Shown one piece after another: positions 29,867 to 38,576 of a stretch of 64,000 nt of DNA. Numbering within the stretch: the first letter of the stretch is position 1; each line of letters begins with the position of its first letter. Position numbers and translations under genes: made by a program. The notes beneath the pieces were generated by a model, which had not been told where the DNA came from, did not search any database, and saw only the letters and a program-made list of their open reading frames with translations. Source of the stretch: JBNAGF01 sp049801055. GTDB lineage: Bacteria; Pseudomonadota; Alphaproteobacteria; Rhodobacterales; Rhodobacteraceae. Location of the stretch: NCBI RefSeq assembly GCF_049801055.1, contig NZ_JBNAGF010000004.1, positions 124,001 through 188,000 on the forward strand. The letters run 5' to 3'.

Positions 29867-29952
29867 GAAACCAGCCCCTTCTTCTGGCTGAAATTTTTCC
29901 TGCCGTTCATCGGGTTCTGCTGCGTCACAGCCTGCCCGTCAGCTCCGGTCAT
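29863..29952 (-). CDS. Possible 29-residue peptide coupling two genes
   Basis: An open frame of 29 codons starts with an ATG that overlaps the TGA of the acyl-CoA ligase gene (ATGA). It ends in a TGA that overlaps the GTG start of the LivG-type gene (GTGA). The product, MTGADGQAVTQQNP... ending KKGLVS, is polar with no membrane segment. Its overlaps suggest translational coupling; whether the peptide itself matters is unknown. Confidence 0.35.
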   Translation of the reverse strand: MTGADGQAVTQQNPMNGRKNFSQKKGLVS

Positions 29953-31919
29953 TCCGCCGCCATCTTGGCTGCTACAGGCACAACGGCCGCGTCGCAGATG
30001 GTCAGCGTGGCGCTGATTGAACCCTTTCGGCCATCCTCATAGGTAACCTCGGTGGTCGTCGAGATTTCTTCGGACCCGTCGTAAAGGGCGTTGATGATGT
30101 CCTCGAATTTCTCTTCGACGATCCGTCGCCGCACTTTCCGGGTGCGGGTCATTTCACCATCATCGGCATCGAGTTCTTTGTGCAGAACCACAAAACGGTG
30201 CACCTGGCAGCCAGACAACATCGTATCCTCAGCCACCGATTTGTTGACCGTTTCGACATGCTCCTTGATCGTCTCCAGAACCTTCGGGTGTCCTGCAAGT
30301 TCCTGATACGACGCGTAAGCGATGTTGTTGCGTTCTGCCCAATTTCCGACCGCAGTGAGGTCGATATTGATGAACGCAACACACCGGTCCTTGCCGTTTC
30401 CGAACAGCACGACCTCGAGGATATCGGGATAGAACTTGAGCTTGTTTTCGACGTATTTCGGCGCAAACATCGAACCGTCAGCCATCTTGCCGACGTCCTT
30501 GGCGCGATCGATGATCCGCAAGTGACCATTGGATTCGTCGAAGAATCCGGCGTCACCAGTGGCAACCCAACCTTCGGGATCCTTGGTCGAGGCAGTAGAT
30601 TCCGCGTTCTTGTAATACTCTACAAACGTGCCCGGCGACCGATAGTGGATCTCACCATTGTCGTCGATCTTGATCTCGACGTCAGGCGCGGGAACTCCGA
30701 CCGTATCTGCCCTCACTTCTCCATCCGGTTGCACGGTGATGAACACCGTCGCTTCGGTCTGGCCATAGAGTTGTTTAAGGTTGATCCCCATGGAACGATA
30801 GAAATCGAAGATTTCCGGGCCAATTGCTTCGCCTGCCGTATAGCCGACACGAACACGGCCAAATCCCAGCGTATCCTTGAGCGGGCCATAGACCAGCATG
30901 TTGCCGATCGCGTATTTCATCTTGTCCGCAGCGCTGACCGGCTCCCCGTCCAGTATCCTGCCGCCAACTTTCTTGGCGTGCTCCATGTAGTGACGGAACA
31001 TGTTCCGCTTCATTTTGGAGGCGTCCTCCATGCGGATCATCACATTGGTCAACTGAGTTTCGAACACCCGCGGCGGGGCAAAGAAGTAGGTCGGTCCGAT
31101 TTCGCGCAGGTCAGTCATCATTGTGTCTGCGCTTTCCGGGCAGTTCACGCAGAACCCGCACCAGTAGGCCTGACCAATTGAAAAGATGAAATCACCGACC
31201 CACGCCATTGGCAGGTAAGAGAGGATATCCTCGTCCCGTGTCAGCTTGTCGAATTCACTGGCATTCTTGGCGCTTTCGACCACGTTCCGGTTCGACAGCA
31301 CGACGCCCTTGGGCTTGCCGGTGGTTCCCGAGGTGTAAAGCATCACGCAAGTGCTGTCGTAGGTCAGCTTGGCCCGACGTGCTTTGAGGTCTGAAATCCA
31401 CTCGTCGTATGCAGCTCGGCCCTGCTCCTGTACATGGCTGAACTGATGTAAGTGATGGTGGTCATACTTCCGCATGCCACGCGGATCGAGATAGATCAGG
31501 TGTTCGAACTGGTGAAGCTCGTCCTGAACTTCGATGACTTTGTCTACTTGCTCCTGATCTCCTGCGATCACGAACCGTGCACCACAATGGCTAAGGACAT
31601 AGGCCATCTCCTCGGCCACCGCGTCCTGATAAAGCGGAACCGGAATGGCACCGACCGACTGCGCGGCGACCATCGACCAGTAGAGGTAAGGCCGGTTGCG
31701 GCCGATGATGGCGATAAAATCGCCCTCGTTCACACCAAGATTGATGAGGCCGAGCGCAAGTGCTTCGATCTCTTTCTCGGTCTCCGCCCAGTTCCAGCAC
31801 TGCCAGATACCGAATTCTTTTTCACGGTAAGCCGGGGCATCTGCAAATTGTGTCGCATTGCGTTGAAGCAGCGCCGGAAGGGATTGCATCCCCTCGGCGC
31901 CAGACTGCGTCTGAGCCAA
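29949..31919 (-). CDS. AMP-dependent long-chain-type acyl-CoA ligase
   Basis: A 656-residue enzyme of the FadD/long-chain acyl-CoA synthetase class that would join an imported acid to CoA. The phosphate loop YTSGTTGKPKGV (about 195-206), YGQTEATVF, the TGDAGFFD motif and the RAKDVGKMADGSMFAP linker are intact. It is the first gene of the operon, ahead of the LivG-type ATPase. The start is a TTG at 31919 with GGAGGAG upstream; the ATG ten codons on (MQSLPALL) is the alternative. Its genetic link to an importer suggests vectorial uptake coupled to activation, which is an inference. Confidence 0.9.
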   Translation of the reverse strand: MAQTQSGAEGMQSLPALLQRNATQFADAPAYREKEFGIWQCWNWAETEKEIEALALGLINLGVNEGDFIAIIGRNRPYLYWSMVAAQSVGAIPVPLYQDAVAEEMAYVLSHCGARFVIAGDQEQVDKVIEVQDELHQFEHLIYLDPRGMRKYDHHHLHQFSHVQEQGRAAYDEWISDLKARRAKLTYDSTCVMLYTSGTTGKPKGVVLSNRNVVESAKNASEFDKLTRDEDILSYLPMAWVGDFIFSIGQAYWCGFCVNCPESADTMMTDLREIGPTYFFAPPRVFETQLTNVMIRMEDASKMKRNMFRHYMEHAKKVGGRILDGEPVSAADKMKYAIGNMLVYGPLKDTLGFGRVRVGYTAGEAIGPEIFDFYRSMGINLKQLYGQTEATVFITVQPDGEVRADTVGVPAPDVEIKIDDNGEIHYRSPGTFVEYYKNAESTASTKDPEGWVATGDAGFFDESNGHLRIIDRAKDVGKMADGSMFAPKYVENKLKFYPDILEVVLFGNGKDRCVAFINIDLTAVGNWAERNNIAYASYQELAGHPKVLETIKEHVETVNKSVAEDTMLSGCQVHRFVVLHKELDADDGEMTRTRKVRRRIVEEKFEDIINALYDGSEEISTTTEVTYEDGRKGSISATLTICDAAVVPVAAKMAAE

Positions 31920-31987
31920 TTCTCTATCTCCTCCCTACCAGCTCCCCCTCAAGAGCCGGATCCGATCGCCAAGGCGATTCTTGTCCC

Positions 31988-32017
31988 GATTAAGGACAGC
32001 GCATTTTTTACGGTCAA
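31988..32017 (-). promoter_or_regulatory. Candidate promoter of the ligase-importer operon
   Basis: On the minus strand TTGACC (32012-32017) and TTAATC (31988-31993) are 18 bases apart, giving a start near 31981 and a leader of about 62 nt. A palindrome at 32043-32055 lies upstream, where an activator could bind. Confidence 0.4.
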
Positions 32018-32042
32018 CTTTTTCCGGATGTTTTCCCAATCC

Positions 32043-32055
32043 TTACGAATTGTAA
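32043..32055. promoter_or_regulatory. Palindromic site in the divergent regulatory region
   Basis: TTACGAATTGTAA is an inverted repeat (TTAC/GTAA around GAATT) in the 259-base gap between the ligase operon and the kinase gene. It lies upstream of the candidate -35 of the operon, so it could bind the OmpR-type regulator encoded next door. No binding data exist here. Confidence 0.25.
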
Positions 32056-32178
32056 CAGCGCGATCGGCCGCTCGCGAACAGCCGTTAACTCTCCTGTTTT
32101 GCAGTATTCATGACCGGTAAAATCGCTATCGCAGTTTCATATCCGGTGTTAGGCATACGAATTGAACAGGGGGATGCG

Positions 32179-34080
32179 ATGGATCACGCGGATCAGCGCA
32201 ACAAGGCGATGACGACGGCCGGCCTGAATCTAATTGCCCAGGCACTGTCGATCTATGATCAGAAGTTGAATCTTGCAGTCTGCAATCGCCGGTTTCAGGA
32301 AATGTTCGACCTGCCTGACGCTCTTGCCCAACCGGGAGCCAGTTTTGCGGATACGATACGCTACATCGCCGAAAAGGGCGAGTATGGCGAAGTCGAAAAC
32401 ATCGAAGCACTGGTCCAGAATCGAGTCGAACAGGCGCTTGCATTCGAACCCCATTACATCGAACGTGTGCGCCCCAACGGCGAAGTGATCTCGGTCGAAG
32501 GCGCACCACTGCCGCAGGGGGGCTGGGTTGCAGTCTATACCGACATCACCCGCACCAAACAGGTTGAGCAACTGCTGCGCGCACGTTCCGAGGAACTGTC
32601 GGATCAGCTCCTGTCTCATGCAGAAGAGCTTTCGGCGACCAACCGCGAACTGGCTGCAACCATCACCGCGCTGGAAGAAGCAAAGCGGCAGTTGACAGAA
32701 ATCGAACTCCGCACTCGGATGACGACCGAGATGATGCCGGCCCACATCGCCCATGTGGACGAAAACGGCCATTATACCTATTCCAACCGGCGCCTCAGTT
32801 CAGTGATGCCGGGCAGACCCTCGGAAATCGTCGGATTACATATCTCACAGGCTTTGGGCTCGGCCGCATTTTCCCGGATCGAACCGAACCTGAAGGCTGC
32901 CTATAAGGGCGAGAACACGGTTTTTGAGTTTTCCGAAGACCACGATCAACGCCGGATCAGAGTGGCGTTTACTCCGGACCAATCCGGCGGAGTCTATGTT
33001 CTTTCGATGGATGTTACCGAAGAAACCCAAGCCCGCGTCGCCTTGCAACAGTCCCGGCGTAGGGCCCTAGCGGCACAGATGACGTCCGGACTGGCGCATG
33101 ACTTTTCCAATCTGCTTACGATCATTCTCGGAATGCAAAGCAAGCTTAAAAAAATGGAACTACCCGACGAGGCCGCCGAACTGATCGCCGCGACGCAAGC
33201 CACGGCGCGCAGAGGCGGAAGGCTGCTCAACCGGATCGCCGATATGACGGGCAATCGCACCTTGCGCCCAAAGGCCGTGGACTTGCACAGCTTGCTGCAG
33301 GATCTCAAATTACTCGCTTCACCTGCCTTGCCGCGTGGGGTCGGTCTGAGTGTTCTGGACCACACGCCCGACGAACCGGTGATGCTGGATCCCGGAATGT
33401 TGCAGGATGCTTTGCTCAACCTGATCCTGAATGCCCGCGACGCCTGCGGAACTTCGGGGCAAATCACCGTCAGCGCCCATAGCATTGGCCGCATCTGGAT
33501 TGAAATCGCAGTCAATGACACTGGCCCCGGCTTTTCAAAAGAAGCACTAGAAAAGGCAATCAATCCGTTCTTCACCACCAAGGGCAGCGAGGGGTCGGGG
33601 CTGGGTCTGCCGATGGTTTACGACATGGTTAAGCTGGCCGGCGGTGATCTGCAGTTGGCAAATACACCAACCGGCGCATCAATCATTTTGCGTCTGCCTT
33701 ACCGGGCGGCTCCGAAAGCGCAGGGAGGGCTCGCCCTGCTGGTCGAAGACAACGACGAACTGCGCAGCCATTTCCGCGACATGCTGGTCGAGCTCGGGTA
33801 TTTCGTTGTCGAAGCCACTTCGGTCGACGAGGCCACTGCCTTGACTGCGGATATCGAAGGAATTTCGCTGGTGCTGTCCGATATCAAGCTCGTAGGGGAT
33901 AGCACTGGACTTGATCTAGCTCAGAGGCTTGACCAACAAGGCCCACCCTGCATCCTGATGACGTCGCTTCCACTGTCTGATCCGTTGCACAGGGAGGCCC
34001 TTGCCCATCGGCCGGTCTTGCGCAAACCGTTCACCCGTGCACAACTCGGAGCACTGATCCGGACGGAGGCCCGATCATGA
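32179..34080 (+). CDS. Soluble hybrid PAS histidine kinase
   Basis: A 633-residue sensor kinase with no membrane segment. Domains in order: PAS (about 15-135), coiled coil (about 135-185), second PAS (about 185-290), HisKA with phospho-acceptor SGLAHDFSNLLT, HATPase with NARDACG and DTGPGF and GSGLGLPMVY, and a C-terminal receiver (about 520-630) with phospho-acceptor Asp in VLSDIKL. The ATG at 32179 after AGGGGG is chosen; an ATG 69 bases upstream is weaker. Its stop overlaps the response regulator start (ATGA). It is divergent from the importer operon, so it probably senses a cytoplasmic cue linked to that substrate. Confidence 0.9.
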   Translation: MDHADQRNKAMTTAGLNLIAQALSIYDQKLNLAVCNRRFQEMFDLPDALAQPGASFADTIRYIAEKGEYGEVENIEALVQNRVEQALAFEPHYIERVRPNGEVISVEGAPLPQGGWVAVYTDITRTKQVEQLLRARSEELSDQLLSHAEELSATNRELAATITALEEAKRQLTEIELRTRMTTEMMPAHIAHVDENGHYTYSNRRLSSVMPGRPSEIVGLHISQALGSAAFSRIEPNLKAAYKGENTVFEFSEDHDQRRIRVAFTPDQSGGVYVLSMDVTEETQARVALQQSRRRALAAQMTSGLAHDFSNLLTIILGMQSKLKKMELPDEAAELIAATQATARRGGRLLNRIADMTGNRTLRPKAVDLHSLLQDLKLLASPALPRGVGLSVLDHTPDEPVMLDPGMLQDALLNLILNARDACGTSGQITVSAHSIGRIWIEIAVNDTGPGFSKEALEKAINPFFTTKGSEGSGLGLPMVYDMVKLAGGDLQLANTPTGASIILRLPYRAAPKAQGGLALLVEDNDELRSHFRDMLVELGYFVVEATSVDEATALTADIEGISLVLSDIKLVGDSTGLDLAQRLDQQGPPCILMTSLPLSDPLHREALAHRPVLRKPFTRAQLGALIRTEARS

Positions 34081-34781
34081 CCGCTCCGCTTGTTACCATT
34101 CTGGATGACGAACCCGAAATTCGGCAAATTCTGACCGAAGTGCTGGAAGACGCCGGTTTCCGCACACAGAGCTTTTCGCGCGCACGGGAGTTCGAGGCCT
34201 CTTTGAAAAAGGTGACACCTGACGTCTGCCTTGTGGATCTTTCGTTACCCGACACGGATGGATTGACGCTGGTGCACCGGCTTGCGCTGGAACAGGGTGC
34301 GGCGGTCATTATCATTTCCGGACGTGCACAGGTTCAGGATCGGGTGACAGGATTGGAACTGGGTGCGGACGATTATATTACCAAACCCTTTGACCCGGCC
34401 GAGGTCGTAGCCCGAATCCGTGCCAGGCTTCGCGGCGGGCAGCGGAGCCCTGCGGCCACGCAAGACCGCGCCGAATTCAATGGCTGGACCGCCCATTTCG
34501 ATCGTTATGCACTGGTAGACAAAGACGGCGAAGAGACTGCATTTTCGCATGCCGAGGGTGAGGTTCTGCGCCTGTTTCTGGAAAGCCCAAAACGGTTGAT
34601 CAGCAGATCTCAAATGCAAGAGATCCTCGGAGGTGTCGCCGGAGAAAGCTTTGACCGCGCAATGGATGTGCGCATCTCGCGACTTCGCACCAAACTGCGC
34701 GAGGACCCAAAAAACCCGCGCCTGATTAAGACAATTTATGGCGCGGGATACATTTTTCTGGGTGATGTTTCGTGGGGCTGA
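34077..34781 (+). CDS. OmpR-family response regulator
   Basis: A 234-residue regulator with a receiver domain (DDE acidic triad in ILDDEPE, phospho-Asp in CLVDLSLPD, Lys in ITKPFDP) and a C-terminal winged helix (about 135-230; SRSQMQEIL, RAMDVRISRLRTKL, TIYGAGYIF). It is translationally coupled to the kinase gene and most likely its partner. Control of the divergent ligase-importer operon is inferred from position. Confidence 0.93.
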   Translation: MTAPLVTILDDEPEIRQILTEVLEDAGFRTQSFSRAREFEASLKKVTPDVCLVDLSLPDTDGLTLVHRLALEQGAAVIIISGRAQVQDRVTGLELGADDYITKPFDPAEVVARIRARLRGGQRSPAATQDRAEFNGWTAHFDRYALVDKDGEETAFSHAEGEVLRLFLESPKRLISRSQMQEILGGVAGESFDRAMDVRISRLRTKLREDPKNPRLIKTIYGAGYIFLGDVSWG

Positions 34782-34833
34782 TTTTGAAAGCTCAAAGTCG
34801 CGCTGCAAGAATCGGGAACAGGATGGTCGGCCC

Positions 34834-35604
34834 CTATTCCTCCTGAAAGGCCAGGACCGGCGCAGGCTGCTCTGCAATCAGATCCAACTGGCCTTCATCT
34901 GCCGGAAATTCCTCGCGCGTGTCATAAAAGGTGATGATCTCGGCCAGACGTTGCCCGATCTTACGGCTGGACTTGCGTGAAGGGTGGATCAAGTCAGGCG
35001 AAAAGTAGGACAGGCCGCCTTTGGGAACGACATCGGCCATGGTGGCAAAAATGACGCCTTCTTCCTCGGTGGCAAAACGCACCAGACGTGTTTCCAGCTC
35101 ATTTCCGTCGTTCTTGCAGTGTTCGATCGGCGTCAGCAGACCGGGGCTGCGCAGGTAACCAAAGTAAAGCACGCGCGCGCCATCATCCCGGACTCTTCTG
35201 AGAAACTCGGGGATCTGACCGGTAGTGCCGTCCTCAGATATCATTTCGTCGATGACCCCGTCGCATTTTCCGCATCCGCAGCCGAACAGCAGATCGTTCC
35301 CGCCACCGTTGATTACGACCCAGTCCCAATCACCTTCGACATACTGATAGGGAATGCTGAATCCCTTCCCGTCCCCGCCATTGTTGCGTGTGGTCATCCA
35401 TGCGCCGCTGACGGCCCGGTCCACGACCGGCTCTTTCAGCTCCTTTTCGATCACGTGAGGGACGGATTTCCCTAGTGTCGAATTCCATGTCATCAGGGAA
35501 TCCCCGATGGCTAGGATACGGGCGGATTCATTCCGGCTTACCGACTCCTGACAGGATGCCAACGCAGCCATAACCGCGCCAAATACGATAAGTTTTTTCA
35601 ACAT
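34834..35604 (-). CDS. SGNH/GDSL hydrolase lipoprotein
   Basis: A 256-residue secreted esterase-like protein. The signal peptide ends in a lipobox (LASC, cysteine near 18), so it should be lipid-anchored. SGNH blocks are present: ILAIGDSLM with the serine, GGGNDLLFG with the Asn and DLIHPS with the Asp and His. A CGCGKCDG loop adds cysteines and may bind a metal or form disulfides. The substrate is unknown. The start is the ATG at 35604 (MLKKLIVFG). Confidence 0.85.
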   Translation of the reverse strand: MLKKLIVFGAVMAALASCQESVSRNESARILAIGDSLMTWNSTLGKSVPHVIEKELKEPVVDRAVSGAWMTTRNNGGDGKGFSIPYQYVEGDWDWVVINGGGNDLLFGCGCGKCDGVIDEMISEDGTTGQIPEFLRRVRDDGARVLYFGYLRSPGLLTPIEHCKNDGNELETRLVRFATEEEGVIFATMADVVPKGGLSYFSPDLIHPSRKSSRKIGQRLAEIITFYDTREEFPADEGQLDLIAEQPAPVLAFQEE

Positions 35605-35762
35605 GTTCAAGCCCACTCTGTGCTGGGTTCTGCTCAAATCACTTTCGAAGGGAATGCAGAAGGAACCTGTCGAAATGATGGCGTAGGTCGGGCCATTCCT
35701 GTGTCAGTTTCAGGCAAAACGGTTTTCAACCAGAGCTCAAAGCAACCGCGACCGGCTGTGAG

Positions 35763-36545
35763 TTAACGCCCTTTCCAGACCGGATCACGTTTTTCCGAGA
35801 ATGCGCGCGCGCCTTCCAGATTGTCCTCTGATCCGTAAAGCACATCAACCGAGCGCAGCTGACGTTTGGTGATCCGGTTCATCGCATCCTGAAACTTGGC
35901 GTCCTCGGCATCACGGACGATTTCCTTGATCGCGGCATAGACCAAGGGTGGGCCACTCGCCAGCAAACTGGCGATCTCCCAAGCCCTGTTCATCAATTGG
36001 TCACCCGGAACGACTTCGTTGACCAACCCCCAGTGTTTGGCTTCTTCGGCATCGAACCACCGGCCGGTTAACAATAGTTCCATCGCAACGTGGTAGGGAA
36101 TGCGTTTCGGCAGCTTGACGCTGGCCGCGTCGGCGACCGTTCCAGAACGAATTTCGGGTAGCGCGAAACTGGCGTGATCGGCTGCGATGATTATGTCCGC
36201 CGAAATCATCAACTCCAACCCGCCGCCGCAGGCAATTCCGTTTACGGCTGCGATAACCGGCTTGTTCATGTCCCGGAGTTCCTGCAGCCCGCCAAACCCG
36301 CCGACGCCGTAATCGCCATCAACCGCATCACCCTCCGCGGCCGCTTTCAGATCCCAGCCCGGACAAAAGAATTTTTCGCCACCTCCGGTCAAAACCGCGA
36401 CCCGCAGATCCGGGTCATCCCGAAAATCACGGAACACCTCTCCCATCACGCGAGAGGTGACAAGGTCAATGGCATTCGCCTTGGGCCGGTCCAGTGTCAC
36501 TTCCAGAACGGCCCCCTCTCGACGTGTCTTTACCGGAGATGTCAT
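35763..36545 (-). CDS. CaiD-like enoyl-CoA hydratase (crotonase family)
   Basis: A 260-residue crotonase-fold protein that hydrates or dehydrates an acyl-CoA. It is most like carnitinyl-CoA dehydratase CaiD: ACGGGLELM forms the oxyanion hole, and ASFALPEIRSG with the following LPKRIP and TGRWFDAEEAKHWGLVNEVV follows CaiD closely. It is the last gene of a three-gene cluster with an acyl-CoA dehydrogenase and a CoA ligase, 3 bases after the ligase. Carnitine or a related trimethylammonium acid is a plausible but unproved substrate. Confidence 0.88.
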   Translation of the reverse strand: MTSPVKTRREGAVLEVTLDRPKANAIDLVTSRVMGEVFRDFRDDPDLRVAVLTGGGEKFFCPGWDLKAAAEGDAVDGDYGVGGFGGLQELRDMNKPVIAAVNGIACGGGLELMISADIIIAADHASFALPEIRSGTVADAASVKLPKRIPYHVAMELLLTGRWFDAEEAKHWGLVNEVVPGDQLMNRAWEIASLLASGPPLVYAAIKEIVRDAEDAKFQDAMNRITKRQLRSVDVLYGSEDNLEGARAFSEKRDPVWKGR

Positions 36546-36548
36546 GTT

Positions 36549-38576
36549 TCAGTCCTTCCGTCGTATCAGGGCATCCGCCGCCACAGCGTCATGCGGCGTG
36601 CATAGCAGCGGGTTGATTTCAATCTCTTCCAATCCATCGGCATTGGCCAGAACATACGCTTCCAACGCCCTGACAGAATCAACGATTGCCGCCCGATCAG
36701 CCGGAGGCGAGCCCCGATAACCGTCCAGAACGGGCGCAATTCTGAGATCATTCAACGCCGCTTCAATTTCACTCTCTGTCGTCGGAAGAAGAACCGATGC
36801 GCTGTCTTCCAGCACTTCGGTCAGTGTTCCTCCTGCAGCAAGGGTTAAGACAAAGCCATGGGCCGGGTCCTTTACGACACCGATTAAGAGCTCTGCCACA
36901 GTTCCTGTCACCAGTTCCTCGACAAGATACAGATCGGTTGGCATGGGCTTCGCAGCAGTTTCGACCGCTTGCGCCGAAGACAGGTTCAGGACAACCGCCC
37001 CGGCTTCGGTTTTGTGGGCCACGCCTTCGCCTTTCAGAACCACTGGAAATCCGATTTCCTCTGCTCCCCTTCCAGCGTCTTGCGGATTTCCGCAGCGCCG
37101 TGAGCGCGGAACCCGCAGTCCATGATCCGATAGCAAACGCTTAGCTTCTGCCTCGGGTATCAGCCCTGTCTCGACGGTTGCGGTTGGCAGCAACAGTGGC
37201 AAGGGGTCCGCTGTTTCCGGGCGAGCAGCGGCCTCACAGGCCGTTATCGCCTCCCGCAGGCCGGAAAATGGAACGACGCCTGCCGCCAGCAATTGGGCAG
37301 CTGTCGCCTCAGGCATCAGTTCTGGCAGGGTCGCAACCATCGCGACGTTTCCACCGGTGATCTGCCGCGTTTTGATGGCTGCTTTGACGGCGCAGTCCCA
37401 ATCTTCGGAATTGCACCTGTCCGAACGTGGGAAATCGACGATGAGCAAGGCGATCGCCAAGTCGGGGTCGACCATGGCGGAAAAGGCCCGGCTCATCGCT
37501 TCGGTGTCGCGCCAGATATAGGTGTGATAATCCAGCGGGTTCGCCAGAGCCACCATCGGGCCCAGCGCAGCGCGCAGATCCCGCCGCTGCCGATCGTTCA
37601 AAGGTGGAAAGCTGACGTCGAGACCGAACCCGATATCGGCGGCGAGGCTGGCCTCCCCCCCTGAACAGCTGATGGTGGCAATCCGGTTCGAGGGCAATCG
37701 ACCGACAGAGTGCAAGAGCTTGAGCGTTTCCAAAAACGTTGAAAGATCATCCACCCGAGGGATGCCCAAACGGGCGAACAATGCATCGGCCCCCGCGTCT
37801 CCGCCCGCCAGTGACGCCGTGTGGGACAAAGCCGCAGCCTGAGCTTCGTCCGACCGGCCTGATTTGATCGCAACAATCGGCTTTCCCAGTGCTCTCGCTC
37901 GAGCGGCGAGGGCTTCAAATGCACGCAAGTCACCGATGCCTTCGATATGCAGGCCAAGCGCCGTTACCCTTTCATCCTTGAGTAAGGCTTGCCCAATCTC
38001 GGCAAAACCAGTTTGCGCCTGATTTCCAGCCGTGACCATGTAGGCAACTGGCAGGCCTCGGGTTTGCATGGTCAGGTTGATTGCAATGTTGGAACTTTGA
38101 GTGATGATCGCCACACCACGTTCTACTCTGGACCCGCCATGCTGATCCGGCCAAAGAAGTGCACCGTCTAGGTAATTGATGAACCCGTAGCAGTTCGGCC
38201 CGAGAATCGGCATGTCCCGGGCCGCCAGCAAAAGGCTCTCCTGTAGCCCACTGCCCGCTTCGTCCTCTGCCTGAGCTTCGCGAAACCCAGATGCAAAACA
38301 AACCGCTCCGCCTGCGCCCAGCTCAGACAGTGCGTTCACAATGTCGACGGTTGCGTGGCGGTTCACCCCAATAAAACTTGCATCCGGTGACGCGGGCAAA
38401 TCCGAAACCGAACTGAAGGCAGGATATCCAGCGATTTCCTCAGCCTGAGGGTGAACCGCCCAGATCTCTCCTGCGAAATCCATTTTCTCGCATTGTGTAA
38501 TGACCTGCTGGCACCATGCTCCACCGCCGATAACGGCAATCGAGGACGGTCGAAACAGGCGTTCCGTCAAACGCAT
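36549..38576 (-). CDS. ADP-forming-type acyl-CoA synthetase (acetate-CoA ligase family)
   Basis: A 675-residue fused protein of the NDP-forming acyl-CoA synthetase superfamily. It has an N-terminal CoA-binding Rossmann domain (AVIGGGAW..., GPNCYGFIN), a middle ligase domain with ALSHTASLAGG, and a C-terminal ATP-grasp domain (about 460-670; GFPVVLKGEGVAHKTE, VEEL, EINPLLC). It would make an acyl-CoA with NTP hydrolysis to NDP. The ATG at 38576 overlaps the acyl-CoA dehydrogenase stop by one base (TGATG). It replaces the AMP-forming CaiC-type ligase usual beside CaiD. Confidence 0.88.
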   Translation of the reverse strand: MRLTERLFRPSSIAVIGGGAWCQQVITQCEKMDFAGEIWAVHPQAEEIAGYPAFSSVSDLPASPDASFIGVNRHATVDIVNALSELGAGGAVCFASGFREAQAEDEAGSGLQESLLLAARDMPILGPNCYGFINYLDGALLWPDQHGGSRVERGVAIITQSSNIAINLTMQTRGLPVAYMVTAGNQAQTGFAEIGQALLKDERVTALGLHIEGIGDLRAFEALAARARALGKPIVAIKSGRSDEAQAAALSHTASLAGGDAGADALFARLGIPRVDDLSTFLETLKLLHSVGRLPSNRIATISCSGGEASLAADIGFGLDVSFPPLNDRQRRDLRAALGPMVALANPLDYHTYIWRDTEAMSRAFSAMVDPDLAIALLIVDFPRSDRCNSEDWDCAVKAAIKTRQITGGNVAMVATLPELMPEATAAQLLAAGVVPFSGLREAITACEAAARPETADPLPLLLPTATVETGLIPEAEAKRLLSDHGLRVPRSRRCGNPQDAGRGAEEIGFPVVLKGEGVAHKTEAGAVVLNLSSAQAVETAAKPMPTDLYLVEELVTGTVAELLIGVVKDPAHGFVLTLAAGGTLTEVLEDSASVLLPTTESEIEAALNDLRIAPVLDGYRGSPPADRAAIVDSVRALEAYVLANADGLEEIEINPLLCTPHDAVAADALIRRKD

